DNA of 64,000 nt from Paraphotobacterium marinum (GTDB taxonomy: Bacteria; Pseudomonadota; Gammaproteobacteria; Enterobacterales; Vibrionaceae). The stretch lies in contig NZ_CP022355.1 of assembly GCF_002216855.1 (NCBI RefSeq), positions 806,001-870,000 on the forward strand. Direction: 5' to 3'. The first letter of the stretch is position 1. Every line of letters starts with the position of its first letter. The notes beneath the pieces were generated by a model that searched no databases, was not told where the DNA came from, and saw only the letters and a program-made list of their open reading frames with translations. Shown one piece after another: positions 1-9,441 of the stretch. Both the position numbers and the translations under genes were made by a program.

Positions 1-1039
1 TTATAATTAGACTCTTCTGTTTGAAATTTTTCATAGCTATTAAATTTTTTAGGATCTAAAAGAGATAATCTACCAAAGTGACTTTCAGAACCAAACTGAT
101 ATGGTGTAGCAGTAATTAGTATTTTGTTTTTTATTTTTTCACATAACCTTTTTATAAATGCAAAATCTGGTGTAATTTTGTTCTGCTCAAAAGTAATATG
201 ATGAGCCTCATCAATAATGATCATATCAAAATTGGCTTGTTCAATATCAATTTGATAATTACTATTTGATTTTAGAAGTTCTATGGATGATATTATTAGT
301 TGACTTCCATCAAATGGATTTTTATTATTTTTTAGCTCCTCAATATATCTTTCTTTATCAAAGAGTGAGAATTGTAAATCAAATTTTCTAAGTAACTCTA
401 TTATCCATTGAAATTGAAGAGATTCTGGAACAATAATTAGTACTCTATCAATTAAGTTATCTGTAAGTTTTTTTTAAGAATTAACCCTGCTTCGATGGTT
501 TTGCCTAAACCGACTTCATCAGATAATAAAATATTTACTGATTCTCTGGAGCAGACCTCATTTGTAATAAATAGTTGATGTGGAATTAATGCTGTTCTGG
601 AACCTGTAAGGCCCATCAAAGGGTTGCATCTTTGTTTGCGGACTTCATTTAAAATTATTAATTTGAGATATAAATTATTTTTTTGTTCAATAATTGATAA
701 TTTTTTTTTGCTCTGCAAATTGTTGAAAAAAATAATAGGATTAATTTCCGTTTCAACAATCTTCTCAACAATTCCATGGCTATTTGAACCTAAATAGGTT
801 AAAACTGAAGACTCGTTACCATGAATTTTTTCAATTTTTATTTTTTTATTGCTGGTACTTTTAATAGTATCCCCAATACTAAAAGCGAATCTGGAGATAG
901 TCGAATTAACTTTTGAATATTGACGAGATGAATCTGTTGCAGGAAAGTAGACTCGAACTATTTTCATTGTTATTTTATCAATTATACCTAAACCAAGCTC
1001 TGGTTCATGATCACTAACCCAACGTTGACCTATTTCCAT
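1..1039 (-). pseudogene. rapA: RNA polymerase-associated ATPase RapA (HepA), 5' part, frameshifted and cut by the window edge
   Basis: RapA is a Swi2/Snf2 ATPase that binds core RNA polymerase and helps recycle it. The gene starts at 1039 (MEIGQRW), followed by the N-terminal Tudor-like region and the helicase motif I DEVGLGKTIEAG. The frame then stops at a TAA at 452-454. From about 467 down to base 1 another frame resumes RapA homology without a break: VLIIVPESLQFQW, the DEAH box IIDEAHH, motif III LITATP, then ESHFGRLSLLDP. The switch lies at an A8 run (coding strand; bases 468-475), where nine would keep frame. The run is followed by C, giving the heptamer A_AAA_AAC in frame. The gene continues beyond base 1. 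It is divergent from the phoH-family gene with a 135-base gap. The identity is secure; whether the frameshift is real, rescued or an assembly error is open. Confidence 0.85.
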
Positions 1040-1174
1040 TATTTTAATAGCCCTTGTGTAATTTTTTTATCTTTTACAAGACAATACAACATGTATCACA
1101 ATAAAAGTTTAATAAATATGAGTATATAATAAAAGTATAAGTTTTCTATTAGATAACAAAAGAGGTGAGTATAT

Positions 1175-2554
1175 ATGGGTGATGTAAAAAATAAAGTTTT
1201 TATTTTAGATACCAATATATTATTGCATGAACCACATTCAATTTTTTCTTTTAAAGAACATGATGTAATCATACCTATGACTGTTTTAGAAGAGCTTGAT
1301 AGAATCAAAGATAGCAAACGGGATGTTTCAAGAGATGCTAGAGTTGCCATTAGAACATTGGAGGATATTTTTAAAGATGTGACCCCAGAACAAATTTCTA
1401 AAGGCATTACTATTGCTGATGATGGACAAAATTTGGGTAAAATATCTATTTTTGTTGATTTTGATATAAACGAAAAAATTCATGCCTTTACCGATAAACC
1501 TGGGGATAATCGAATATTAAATGCATGTTTATATCTTCAGCATAAAATGAGTGATGAAAAAAGTGTAGTGCTAGTTACAAAAGATATAAATATGAGGTTG
1601 AGAGCTAAAAGTTCTGGTATTCGTTATGTTGAAGATTACCGAACAGATCAATTAATTGATGATATAGGCCTTCTATCCAAGGGGTTTGTTAAATATGAAG
1701 GTAAGTTCTGGGATCGAGTTTTAGATTGTTTTTCTGAAAATAAAGGACGTAAAACGATACATCAAATTTCCAAAAATACTTTAGATAAACCATACGTTAA
1801 TCAATATATCCTTGATGATACAGAAGACTTTGCAGCAAAAATTACAGAAATTGGTGAAGATGAGGTGAAATTAAAAGACATATCTGTTGATAGGCTAATG
1901 TCTCTAGAAGCATGGGGTATAAAACCTAAAAACTTATATCAAGGAATGGCAATGGACGCACTTTTAGATCCAGAGATAGACTTGGTTATTTTAACTGGCC
2001 CAGCTGGCTGTGGGAAAACTATTCTAGCAATGGCATCAGCTCTTGAGCAAGTTATTGAAAAGGGTATGTATGATAAGATTATAGTTACTAGAAATACTCC
2101 TGAAATTGCAGAATCAATTGGTTTTTTGCCTGGAACAGAAGAAGAAAAAATGTTGCCGTGGTTGGCGGCCGTCACTGATACTATGGAGGCTCTTCACAAA
2201 CATGATGTATCCAGTGAAGGTTCAATGAAATATATTTATGATAAAGCCAATCTTCAGTTCAAATCAGTTAATTTTATGAGAGGTCGTTCAATACAAAATG
2301 CTTTTGTCCTTCTGGACGAGTGCCAAAACTTAACAGCATCCCAAATTAAAACAATCATAACTCGATGTGGAGAGGGTACCAAAATAATCTGTTCAGGAAA
2401 CTTATCTCAAATAGACTCTAATTATTTAACACCTGTAACATCAGGTTTAACCTATATTGTTGAACGTTTTAAAAACTTTGAAAGAAGTGCGAATATATAT
2501 ATTAATGGGGTAGTGAGAAGTAAGTTGGCTGAGTTTGCTGAAGAGAACTTATAA
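1175..2554 (+). CDS. PIN domain-PhoH family ATPase (PhoH2/YlaK-like)
   Basis: A 459-residue two-domain protein. The N-terminal PIN nuclease-like domain (about residues 5-135) opens with VFILDTNILLHEP, which carries the first acidic residue (D12) of the PIN active site. The C-terminal PhoH ATPase domain has the Walker A GPAGCGKT near residue 275 and the Walker B VLLDECQN near residue 380. Family members combine RNA cleavage and ATP-dependent RNA unwinding in some bacteria, but the role in proteobacteria is poorly defined. The ATG at 1175 has a good AGAGG ribosome site at about 1161-1165. The gene is convergent with thiQ, with only three bases between the stops and no visible terminator. It is distinct from the single-domain PhoH of E. 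coli. The family call is firm; the cellular role is not known from sequence. Confidence 0.9.
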   Translation: MGDVKNKVFILDTNILLHEPHSIFSFKEHDVIIPMTVLEELDRIKDSKRDVSRDARVAIRTLEDIFKDVTPEQISKGITIADDGQNLGKISIFVDFDINEKIHAFTDKPGDNRILNACLYLQHKMSDEKSVVLVTKDINMRLRAKSSGIRYVEDYRTDQLIDDIGLLSKGFVKYEGKFWDRVLDCFSENKGRKTIHQISKNTLDKPYVNQYILDDTEDFAAKITEIGEDEVKLKDISVDRLMSLEAWGIKPKNLYQGMAMDALLDPEIDLVILTGPAGCGKTILAMASALEQVIEKGMYDKIIVTRNTPEIAESIGFLPGTEEEKMLPWLAAVTDTMEALHKHDVSSEGSMKYIYDKANLQFKSVNFMRGRSIQNAFVLLDECQNLTASQIKTIITRCGEGTKIICSGNLSQIDSNYLTPVTSGLTYIVERFKNFERSANIYINGVVRSKLAEFAEENL

Positions 2555-2557
2555 AAG

Positions 2558-3262
2558 TTATTTATAATTGTCGAGGTAGTTTGCCAAATGTTGGTTTGTT
2601 GTATTATTTAATATTTTTGATGTTCGACCGTTTAATAAAATTTCACGGTCATGAATAAAAAGAATAGTATCTGATATTTTTTCTGCATCTTGTGGAAAAT
2701 GCGAAACCATAAAAACAATCCAATTTCGCTCTTTGGCCAAAAATTTTATTAAATTAAGTAAATTGCCTCTGAGCGATGGCTCTAGTGATGCAAAAGGTTC
2801 ATCAAGTAAAAGAATTTTAGTCTCGCGTAAAAGACACCTTGCGATTGCAACTCTTTGCTGTTGGCCTCCAGATAATTGCCCCGGTTTTTTATTCAAAAGC
2901 TTTTCAATTCCTAATCTTTGAGCCATCATATGTAGCTCTTTATGTTGGTTATTACTTAGTTTTAACTTACTAGATATCCCAAGTGCAATATTTTTATAAT
3001 TACTTAAATGATTGAAAAGATTATCTTGTTGAAACAAAGTAGATACAGGACGTTCATGAGGACGCAACATCGTGATATTTTGGCCATCAAAAATAATTTC
3101 ACCCTCCATGGGTTCTAAAAGACCATTAATCAAATTTAATAGTGTACTTTTCCCAGCCCCACTTTTACCTAAAATACTTAAGATTTCGCCATGATTTGCT
3201 GTCAATGAATATTGAAAGATTTCATTGTTAAATTTAAACTTTAAGTTTTTGATTTGAAGCAT
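2558..3262 (-). CDS. thiQ: Thiamine ABC transporter ATP-binding protein
   Basis: ATPase subunit of the ThiBPQ importer for thiamine and thiamine pyrophosphate. The 234-residue protein has the Walker A GKSGAGKST (residues about 33-41), the signature LSGGQQQRVAIAR, the Walker B ILLLDEPFASLEP and the switch histidine in MVSHFP. Specificity is assigned from context: it is the last gene of thiB-thiP-thiQ and its start overlaps the end of thiP by 22 bases, as is usual for this operon. No intrinsic terminator is visible before the convergent PhoH-family gene. Confidence 0.92.
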   Translation of the reverse strand: MLQIKNLKFKFNNEIFQYSLTANHGEILSILGKSGAGKSTLLNLINGLLEPMEGEIIFDGQNITMLRPHERPVSTLFQQDNLFNHLSNYKNIALGISSKLKLSNNQHKELHMMAQRLGIEKLLNKKPGQLSGGQQQRVAIARCLLRETKILLLDEPFASLEPSLRGNLLNLIKFLAKERNWIVFMVSHFPQDAEKISDTILFIHDREILLNGRTSKILNNTTNQHLANYLDNYK

Positions 3263-4764
3263 AATTTTCCACTAAAAATAAATTTTATAAAAATGTAAAT
3301 GAGGACACATGAGCTTAGGTAAAATAATGAAATGTTACCAGCACTTCTTATATCATAACTTCCTAGTAATTCATATAGATATAAAGGCAAAGTTTTAAAG
3401 TCTTGGCTTCCAAAAAATATGATTACAGATAGATCTCCAAATGAGAAAATGATACAAAAGCTGATTACTTTACTGATTACTTCTCTGAGGCTTAACCAAT
3501 CTATGAGCAATAGTTTTCTCCACCCACTAATACCCAGAGTTTGACATAGTTTTGTGACTTCAAGCTGTGTTAAATAAATAGGCTCTGATAAAAAGTTTAT
3601 TATAAAAGGTGTCATGATAATTGCATTTACAATGATTACTAAAAACATAGTGAGGAATATATTTGTGTATTGGTAAAGATTAATGAATAGACAAGCAGCA
3701 ATAATTATACTGGGTATAGCCATTATTAGAGTGGGAAAAGTATTAAGTAGTAAGTATCCCATCTTGTATTTATTATGATACTTAAAGTTTGCTAAGCTGA
3801 AAATAATCGGTATAGATATAGAAAAGCTCAAAATTGTAGATGAAATACCAATAATGAGTGAATTCATCAAAGAAAGCCATAAACCACTTTGTGATAAGCT
3901 TTTAAAAAAATTAGCATTACAGCCATCAATTATAACTGCTAGGATAGGAAGAAAAATAAATAAACCAAAAATAAACAAAATACAATAAATTAAAAATGAT
4001 TTTATAAAAGATAATTTTTGTTTTGTTTTATAAATCCGTTTTGTTGAATATTCTTTAACAATAGTTTTCTTCCTATTAAGTATATATATAGCTAGGGAAC
4101 AAACTATAACTTGGATTATCCCAAGGATTGTCGCACTTCCAAAATCAAAATTAAACATAAGAAACTGATAGATAGCAACGCCAATCGTAGTAGCTTTCGG
4201 CCCCCCACCCAAAGTTAATATGATAGCAAAACTTGTAAAGCACATTACGAATATTAGTATTGCAGCTTTTGGCAACTCAGAGACAATAAAAGGCCAATAA
4301 ATTAATTTAAAATTATCCAGAAATCTAAGGCCTAAGACTTGTGATTGGCTAATGTAATTATTGGGAATATTAGACAAACCTTGGTATACAAAACGCGTTG
4401 CTAATGGTAAATTGAAATAGATATGTGCAATTAAAATGCCAGATAAACCATACAATTGGAAAGAATATTGCTCTAAGCCAATCAACTCAAGCACACTGTT
4501 GATCATCCCATTATTTCCAAAAACAGCAATAATTCCAAACACAATGACTAATGCAGGTATTACTTGTAGAATATAAGAAAAATCAATTAAAAATAAAGAA
4601 AATTTATTCTTTTTTTCAAATATGGCAATTCCAACAGGAATAGCAATAATTATAGAAAAAAAAGTTGATAGAATTGATTGCCATAAAGTAAATAATATAA
4701 CGTGTAAAACGTACTGATTACTCAGGATTTTATAAATATTTATAACAACAGACTGAGTAATCAA
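3241..4764 (-). CDS. thiP: Thiamine ABC transporter permease; first membrane helix lies in another frame
   Basis: Inner-membrane permease of the thiamine importer, with two repeated permease halves of about six helices each. Each half carries an EAA-like cytoplasmic loop (QSQVLGLRFLDNFKLIYWP and LCQTLGISGWRKLLLIDWL). The uninterrupted frame begins at a TTG at 4764 and gives 507 residues, but this lacks the first helix. An ATG at 4838, 10 bases after the thiB stop, encodes MNFVNKLAFSIIFVIF, a good helix, then runs out of frame after a T7 run (coding strand; bases 4783-4789). One added T would join both parts into 532 residues, close to the 536 of E. coli ThiP. The coding-strand heptamer T_TTT_TTA sits there in frame. 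The true start is therefore probably 4838. Function is assigned by similarity and operon context. Confidence 0.88.
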   Translation of the reverse strand: MITQSVVINIYKILSNQYVLHVILFTLWQSILSTFFSIIIAIPVGIAIFEKKNKFSLFLIDFSYILQVIPALVIVFGIIAVFGNNGMINSVLELIGLEQYSFQLYGLSGILIAHIYFNLPLATRFVYQGLSNIPNNYISQSQVLGLRFLDNFKLIYWPFIVSELPKAAILIFVMCFTSFAIILTLGGGPKATTIGVAIYQFLMFNFDFGSATILGIIQVIVCSLAIYILNRKKTIVKEYSTKRIYKTKQKLSFIKSFLIYCILFIFGLFIFLPILAVIIDGCNANFFKSLSQSGLWLSLMNSLIIGISSTILSFSISIPIIFSLANFKYHNKYKMGYLLLNTFPTLIMAIPSIIIAACLFINLYQYTNIFLTMFLVIIVNAIIMTPFIINFLSEPIYLTQLEVTKLCQTLGISGWRKLLLIDWLSLREVISKVISFCIIFSFGDLSVIIFFGSQDFKTLPLYLYELLGSYDIRSAGNISLFYLSSCVLIYIFIKFIFSGKLCFKSKT

Positions 4765-4847
4765 AGTATGTAATAATAATATAAAAAAATAAAAATTACA
4801 AATATTATAGAGAACGCTAGTTTATTAACAAAATTCATAAGTATTTT

Positions 4848-5828
4848 TTAATTAGAAACTGAATTTTCCCATTCACTTTGCCATTTTTCTTTATTTTGAA
4901 AAACCTCAACTGGCGAAAATAATAATGATTTTTTGGGTCTTATTAGGCTATCAAACTCTTTAGGCAATTTAGTCTTAATTACTGGATACATCCAACTGCC
5001 AGTAGGCATTTCGTTTTGAAAGCCTTTAGAGAGAATGAAACTCATAAAATTCTGAGTTAATTTGGAATTATTTTCTTTTATATATCCGGCAACTTGAATT
5101 TGCATATAATGACCTTCAGAGAAAGAAGCTGCTGAAAAAGAGTTGTTTTGTTCTTCGATTAAACTATATGCTGGATCAGTAGTATAGGATAAGACCATAT
5201 CAGCTTCTCCTTTTCTAAATAGGTTAAAGGCTTGAGTCCAATTATTTGTAACAGTTAAGGTATGCGTAGATAATTTTTTCCACATTTTAGATGCATCCTT
5301 TCCATACACGGCTTTCATCCATAACATGAAACCTGTACCAGCAGTATCCATTCTAGGATCTTCATATACTACCGAAATATTTTTATCATTTATGAGTTGA
5401 GAAAGGCTCTGAGGTGGGTTTTTCAGTTTTTTATTGTTATAAATGAAAGCAAAGTAACCATAATCATATGGAATAAAATATGTATCCTTCCATTGGACTG
5501 GTAAATTTAAATCAGATAGTTTGATTTTATTTTTTCCAAAAAGGTTAGTTTGTTCAGCTTCGTGAATTAAAGTTTGATCTATACCAAGAATAATATTTGC
5601 TTTTGTGTTTGACTTTTCTAATTTTAATCTGTTGATAATAGATATAGAGTTTGGAAAAATTTGGTAATTAATTTTACATTTGTATTTTTTTTCAAAGATA
5701 TTTTTTATTTTTGTTCCTGGCCCCCACTGAGAAGCAAAGGTTTCGGTTGTATAAATAGTTAATGTTTTTTCTTGTGCAAAAATGAAAAAACTAAGGAAAT
5801 ATAGTAAAAAACCAATCAAAAATTTCAT
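4848..5828 (-). CDS. thiB: Thiamine-binding periplasmic protein
   Basis: Solute-binding protein of the thiamine importer, 326 residues (E. coli ThiB has 327). A signal peptide covers residues 1-18, with a likely cut after FFIFA. The mature part starts TLTIYTTETFASQWGPG, the typical ThiB start. Later segments PYDYGYFAFIYN, EDPRMDTAGTGFMLWM and TNNWTQAFNLFRKGEADMVL are family hallmarks around the thiamine pocket. It is the first gene of thiB-thiP-thiQ, divergent from the leu leader. I looked for a thiamine pyrophosphate riboswitch in the 5' region (5829-6000) and saw no thi-box core, so the usual enterobacterial control seems absent. Confidence 0.93.
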   Translation of the reverse strand: MKFLIGFLLYFLSFFIFAQEKTLTIYTTETFASQWGPGTKIKNIFEKKYKCKINYQIFPNSISIINRLKLEKSNTKANIILGIDQTLIHEAEQTNLFGKNKIKLSDLNLPVQWKDTYFIPYDYGYFAFIYNNKKLKNPPQSLSQLINDKNISVVYEDPRMDTAGTGFMLWMKAVYGKDASKMWKKLSTHTLTVTNNWTQAFNLFRKGEADMVLSYTTDPAYSLIEEQNNSFSAASFSEGHYMQIQVAGYIKENNSKLTQNFMSFILSKGFQNEMPTGSWMYPVIKTKLPKEFDSLIRPKKSLLFSPVEVFQNKEKWQSEWENSVSN

Positions 5829-5973
5829 AATAATAAAGTGTCATTTTAAAAATAATGCATAAATTATAATGCTTATTCAATAATTAAGGAATTATTTCTA
5901 GTAAAATTTTAACTTAAAAAAAGCTATGTTTTCGATTAAAAATTGTTTTTTTTTTAAAAAAAGCAAAATTAGT

Positions 5974-6003
5974 TTGACTAAAAGGTGTTGTCTTTGCTAT
6001 TCA
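5974..6003 (+). promoter_or_regulatory. Predicted sigma-70 promoter for leuL-leuA-ilvIH
   Basis: A -35 box TTGACT (5974-5979) is followed after 18 bases by TATTCA (5998-6003). It lies about 33 bases upstream of the leucine leader peptide start, giving a leader RNA of about 150 bases before leuA. An overlapping alternative is TTGTCT with TATACG 17 bases later. Predicted from sequence only. Confidence 0.5.
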
Positions 6004-6035
6004 TAATTATTATACGTTTTTTAACTATTTCAACT

Positions 6036-6098
6036 ATGAGCCTTTTATTAATTGTAAATTTAAAATCTAATATTTTGCTGCTTTTAAGTTCTTTTTAA
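6036..6098 (+). CDS. leuL: leu operon leader peptide
   Basis: A 20-residue open frame, MSLLLIVNLKSNILLLLSSF, with eight leucines and a run of four adjacent leucine codons (TTG CTG CTT TTA) near its end. It sits just before mutually exclusive hairpins and the leuA gene, which is the architecture of ribosome-mediated leucine attenuation. The leucine codons are mixed rather than all one rare codon. It has no independent function: stalling at the leucine run when charged tRNA-Leu is scarce would favour the antiterminator. It is too short for most gene finders. Confidence 0.85.
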   Translation: MSLLLIVNLKSNILLLLSSF

Positions 6099-6100
6099 GC

Positions 6101-6145
6101 GCAGGTGTTTTTTTTTTAATAACCTGCATTAAGCAGGTTTTTTTA
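6101..6145 (+). terminator. Leucine attenuator (antiterminator and intrinsic terminator)
   Basis: The terminator hairpin is AACCTGC (6121-6127), loop ATTAA, GCAGGTT (6133-6139), running into a T tract to 6144. The 5' arm can instead pair with GCAGGT at 6101-6106, three bases after the leuL stop, forming the antiterminator ACCTGC/GCAGGT. The two GCAGGT copies are identical, so they compete directly for the same arm. Together with the leucine-rich leader this is a complete attenuation switch. Confidence 0.87.
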
Positions 6146-6161
6146 TGGAGAAATTATAATT

Positions 6162-7700
6162 ATGAGTGAGAAAATTATTATTTTTGATACTACCCTGAGG
6201 GATGGGGATCAATCATTAGATGCAAGCTTGAATATCAAGGATAAACTGACAATAGCTCTCGCTCTTGAAAAGCTAAAAGTTGATATTATTGAAGCAGGTT
6301 TTCCTATTTCTTCACCGGGGGATTTTGAAGCGGTACAATTAATTTCTAATCGTATAAAAAACAGCAAGGTATGTGCTTTAGCTCGAGCGGTTCCTAAGGA
6401 TATTGAAGTAGCAGCAAAAGCTCTCTATTCAGCGGAAAACAAACGAATTCATACTTTTATATCTACTTCAGACATTCATATTAAAGAAAAGCTTAAAAGT
6501 TCATTTGAAAAGATTGAAGAAACTGCTGTCAGAGCAATCAAACTGGCAAGAAATTTTACAGATGATGTCGAATTTTCATGTGAAGATGCAGGGAGAACTT
6601 CATTAGATAATTTATGTAGAATTGTAGAAAAAGCGATACATGCTGGGGCATCGACCATAAATATTGCGGATACTGTTGGTTATACTTTGCCAAATGAATT
6701 TCAAAACATCATTTCTTCATTGTTCTTAAAAGTACCTAACATTCATAAGGCAATAATTTCGGTGCATTGCCATGATGACTTAGGTCTATCTGTAGCTAAC
6801 TCAATTTCAGCTGTTCAAGCTGGAGCGAGGCAAGTTGAGTGTACAATTAATGGCATAGGTGAAAGGGCAGGAAATTGTGCTTTAGAAGAGGTTGTAATGG
6901 CAATTAAGGCTAGAGCAAAAGATTTGAAAGTTCATACTGATTTGAACTTCAAAGAAATTACTAAAACAAGCCAACTTGTCAGTCAGTTATGTAATATGCC
7001 CATACAGCCTAACAAAGCAATTGTTGGTGAAAATGCATTTAGTCACTCATCTGGAATCCACCAAGATGGAATTTTAAAAAATAAAAAAACATATGAAATC
7101 ATCACACCAGAATCTATTGGACTGTTGGATAAGTCGTTAAATTTAACGAGTCGATCAGGAAGAGCAGCTATTAAAGAAAGAATTGCCTCTATGGGGTACG
7201 AAGACTCTGATTATAACTTAGATAATTTATATGAATCTTTCTTGAAGCTGGCTGACAAGAAAGGTAAAGTATATGATTATGATTTAGAAGCGTTAATATA
7301 TTTCACAAATACTAAAGATAACGATGACTTTTATAATTTAGAATACATTAATGTCCAATCTGGTAACAAAATGGCAACTGCTAGTATAACGTTAAAATGC
7401 GGCAGTGAAATAAAATCAGATGCAGCTGTTGGAAATGGTCCCGTTGATGCTTTATATCATTGTTTCTATAAGGTGACTGGCTATGATATTCAATTAGATA
7501 AATTTCATTTAAAATCAACAGGTGAGGGTGAGAATAGTCTTGGCAAAATAGATATTATTGCTAATTTTAAAGGAAGGAGCTTTCATGGGACTGGTTTGGC
7601 TACGGATATTGTAGAAGCTGCAGGTCAAGCATTACTCCATGTTATAAATACTATTTACAGAGCCGAAAAAATAGATTACATAAAAAGAAGCGTTGGTTGA
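6162..7700 (+). CDS. leuA: 2-isopropylmalate synthase
   Basis: First committed enzyme of leucine synthesis: condenses acetyl-CoA with 2-oxoisovalerate. The 512-residue protein (E. coli 523) has the catalytic barrel with DTTLRDGDQ near residue 10 (most homologues read DGEQ), the metal-binding SVHCHDDLG and [10 protein letters not shown]. The linker contains HSSGIHQDG and the C-terminal allosteric domain includes GNGPVDA and [15 protein letters not shown]. The ATG at 6162 has GGAG about 11 bases upstream. It follows the leucine attenuator and is followed after 28 bases by ilvI, not by leuB, so leuBCD must lie elsewhere or be absent. Confidence 0.95.
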   Translation: MSEKIIIFDTTLRDGDQSLDASLNIKDKLTIALALEKLKVDIIEAGFPISSPGDFEAVQLISNRIKNSKVCALARAVPKDIEVAAKALYSAENKRIHTFISTSDIHIKEKLKSSFEKIEETAVRAIKLARNFTDDVEFSCEDAGRTSLDNLCRIVEKAIHAGASTINIADTVGYTLPNEFQNIISSLFLKVPNIHKAIISVHCHDDLGLSVANSISAVQAGARQVECTINGIGERAGNCALEEVVMAIKARAKDLKVHTDLNFKEITKTSQLVSQLCNMPIQPNKAIVGENAFSHSSGIHQDGILKNKKTYEIITPESIGLLDKSLNLTSRSGRAAIKERIASMGYEDSDYNLDNLYESFLKLADKKGKVYDYDLEALIYFTNTKDNDDFYNLEYINVQSGNKMATASITLKCGSEIKSDAAVGNGPVDALYHCFYKVTGYDIQLDKFHLKSTGEGENSLGKIDIIANFKGRSFHGTGLATDIVEAAGQALLHVINTIYRAEKIDYIKRSVG

Positions 7701-7728
7701 GAATAAAATAAAAAGTCAAGGGGTTGTC

Positions 7729-9438
7729 ATGAAGCAAATGTCAGGTTCAGAATTAATTCTAGAATCTTTGTTAAAAGAAGGTGTTGAATATATATTTGGT
7801 TACCCAGGGGGCTCAGTTTTAGATCTTTATGACTCCATTCATCAGCAAGAAAAAATTGAGCATATTTTGGTTCGACATGAACAAGCAGCAACTCATATGG
7901 CAGATGGGTATACTCGAGCAACAGGTAAGATAGGTGTTGTGCTAGTAACTTCGGGACCAGGAGCTACAAATGCGATTACAGGCATTGCAACTGCTTATAT
8001 GGATTCAGTCCCAATGATAGTTTTGTCTGGTCAAGTCAGGTCGAGTTTGATAGGTTATGATGCTTTTCAGGAGTGTGATATGATTGGAATTTCAAGACCA
8101 ATTGTAAAGCATAGTTTTCTTGTAAAAAAAGCTGAAGAAATACCTACGATTATAAAAAAAGCATTTTATATTGCATCGACAGGAAGACCTGGCCCAGTAG
8201 TTATTGATCTTCCCAAAGATATGCTTGATAACACAAAAAATGTTAAATATATTGAGCCAGGCAATATCAACATGCGTTCTTATAACCCAACTATTAAAGG
8301 TCATGTTAAGCAAATTAAAAAAGCAACTGAGCAATTATTAGTTGCTCAGAGGCCAGTCTTATATCTTGGTGGAGGGGCAATTACAGCTGATTGTTCCCAA
8401 GAAATTCTTGATTTAGTTGAACGCTTAAATTTACCTGTCGTAAATACGCTTATGGGATTAGGTGCTTTCCCAGGAACGCATAAAAACTGCTTAGGTATGC
8501 TAGGAATGCATGGAACAGTTGAAGCAAATAGAGCCATGCATAATTCTGACTTAATATTTGCAGTTGGGGTTCGTTTTGATGATAGGACGACAAATAATAT
8601 TGCAAAATATTGTCCAGACGCGACTGTTATTCATATTGATATTGATCCATCTTCAATTTCAAAGATAATTAAAGCGGATATACCTATTGTCGGCTCAGCA
8701 GATTATGTTTTGAAAAGTATGTTACAAATAATTAAAACTCCTAATAAAAATCATTTAGAATCTTGGTGGGATTTAATTGAATCCTGGCGAAAGGAAGATT
8801 GTTTGTCTTATGTAAAAGATAAAAATAGTATAAAGCCTCAACAAGCTATAGAAGCATTATATAAACTAACCAATGGAGATGCCTATGTAACATCAGACGT
8901 AGGACAACACCAAATGTTTGCCGCTTTGTATTACCCGTTCGATAAACCAAGACGATGGATTAATTCGGGTGGACTAGGTACGATGGGTTTCGGTTTACCA
9001 GCAGCTCTAGGGATAAAAGTAGCCTTACCTGATGAAGAAGTTGTCTGTGTGACGGGTGACGGCAGTATTCAAATGAATATCCAAGAATTATCTACTGCAA
9101 TGCAATATAACTTGCCCATAAAAATTATTAATTTAAACAACAGATATTTAGGCATGGTTAAACAATGGCAAGACATGATCTATCAATCTAGACACTCACA
9201 TTCTTATATGGAATCAGTACCAAACTTTGTTGAAATATCTGAGGCATATGGTCACAAAGGAATAATTATTAATAACCCTGAAACTCTAGAAGAAGATTTA
9301 AAGAAAGCATTAGCCATCAAAGATAAATTAGTTTTCATTGATATTATGGTTGATAAAGAGGAACATGTTTATCCAATGTTGGTAGCTGGAGAGTCCATGA
9401 ATGATATGTGGTTGAAAAAAAACAATAGGACAAATTAA
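7729..9438 (+). CDS. ilvI: Acetolactate synthase isozyme III, large subunit
   Basis: Thiamine pyrophosphate- and FAD-dependent enzyme that makes 2-acetolactate or 2-aceto-2-hydroxybutyrate, the first common step of valine, leucine and isoleucine synthesis. I chose the ATG at 7729 ([14 protein letters not shown]), which has AAGGGG upstream; a TTG at 7693 in the same frame overlaps leuA and is unlikely. The 569 residues carry [13 protein letters not shown], the catalytic glutamate in [14 protein letters not shown], and the cofactor motif [12 protein letters not shown]. It is the middle gene of leuA-ilvI-ilvH, so leucine attenuation would also set the level of acetolactate synthase. Confidence 0.95.
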   Translation: MKQMSGSELILESLLKEGVEYIFGYPGGSVLDLYDSIHQQEKIEHILVRHEQAATHMADGYTRATGKIGVVLVTSGPGATNAITGIATAYMDSVPMIVLSGQVRSSLIGYDAFQECDMIGISRPIVKHSFLVKKAEEIPTIIKKAFYIASTGRPGPVVIDLPKDMLDNTKNVKYIEPGNINMRSYNPTIKGHVKQIKKATEQLLVAQRPVLYLGGGAITADCSQEILDLVERLNLPVVNTLMGLGAFPGTHKNCLGMLGMHGTVEANRAMHNSDLIFAVGVRFDDRTTNNIAKYCPDATVIHIDIDPSSISKIIKADIPIVGSADYVLKSMLQIIKTPNKNHLESWWDLIESWRKEDCLSYVKDKNSIKPQQAIEALYKLTNGDAYVTSDVGQHQMFAALYYPFDKPRRWINSGGLGTMGFGLPAALGIKVALPDEEVVCVTGDGSIQMNIQELSTAMQYNLPIKIINLNNRYLGMVKQWQDMIYQSRHSHSYMESVPNFVEISEAYGHKGIIINNPETLEEDLKKALAIKDKLVFIDIMVDKEEHVYPMLVAGESMNDMWLKKNNRTN

Positions 9439-9441
9439 ATT

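Noticed and set aside
7693-7728. TTG start for ilvI overlapping leuA
   Set aside because: The ATG at 7729 has an AAGGGG ribosome site and matches the family start; the extension is unlike homologues.
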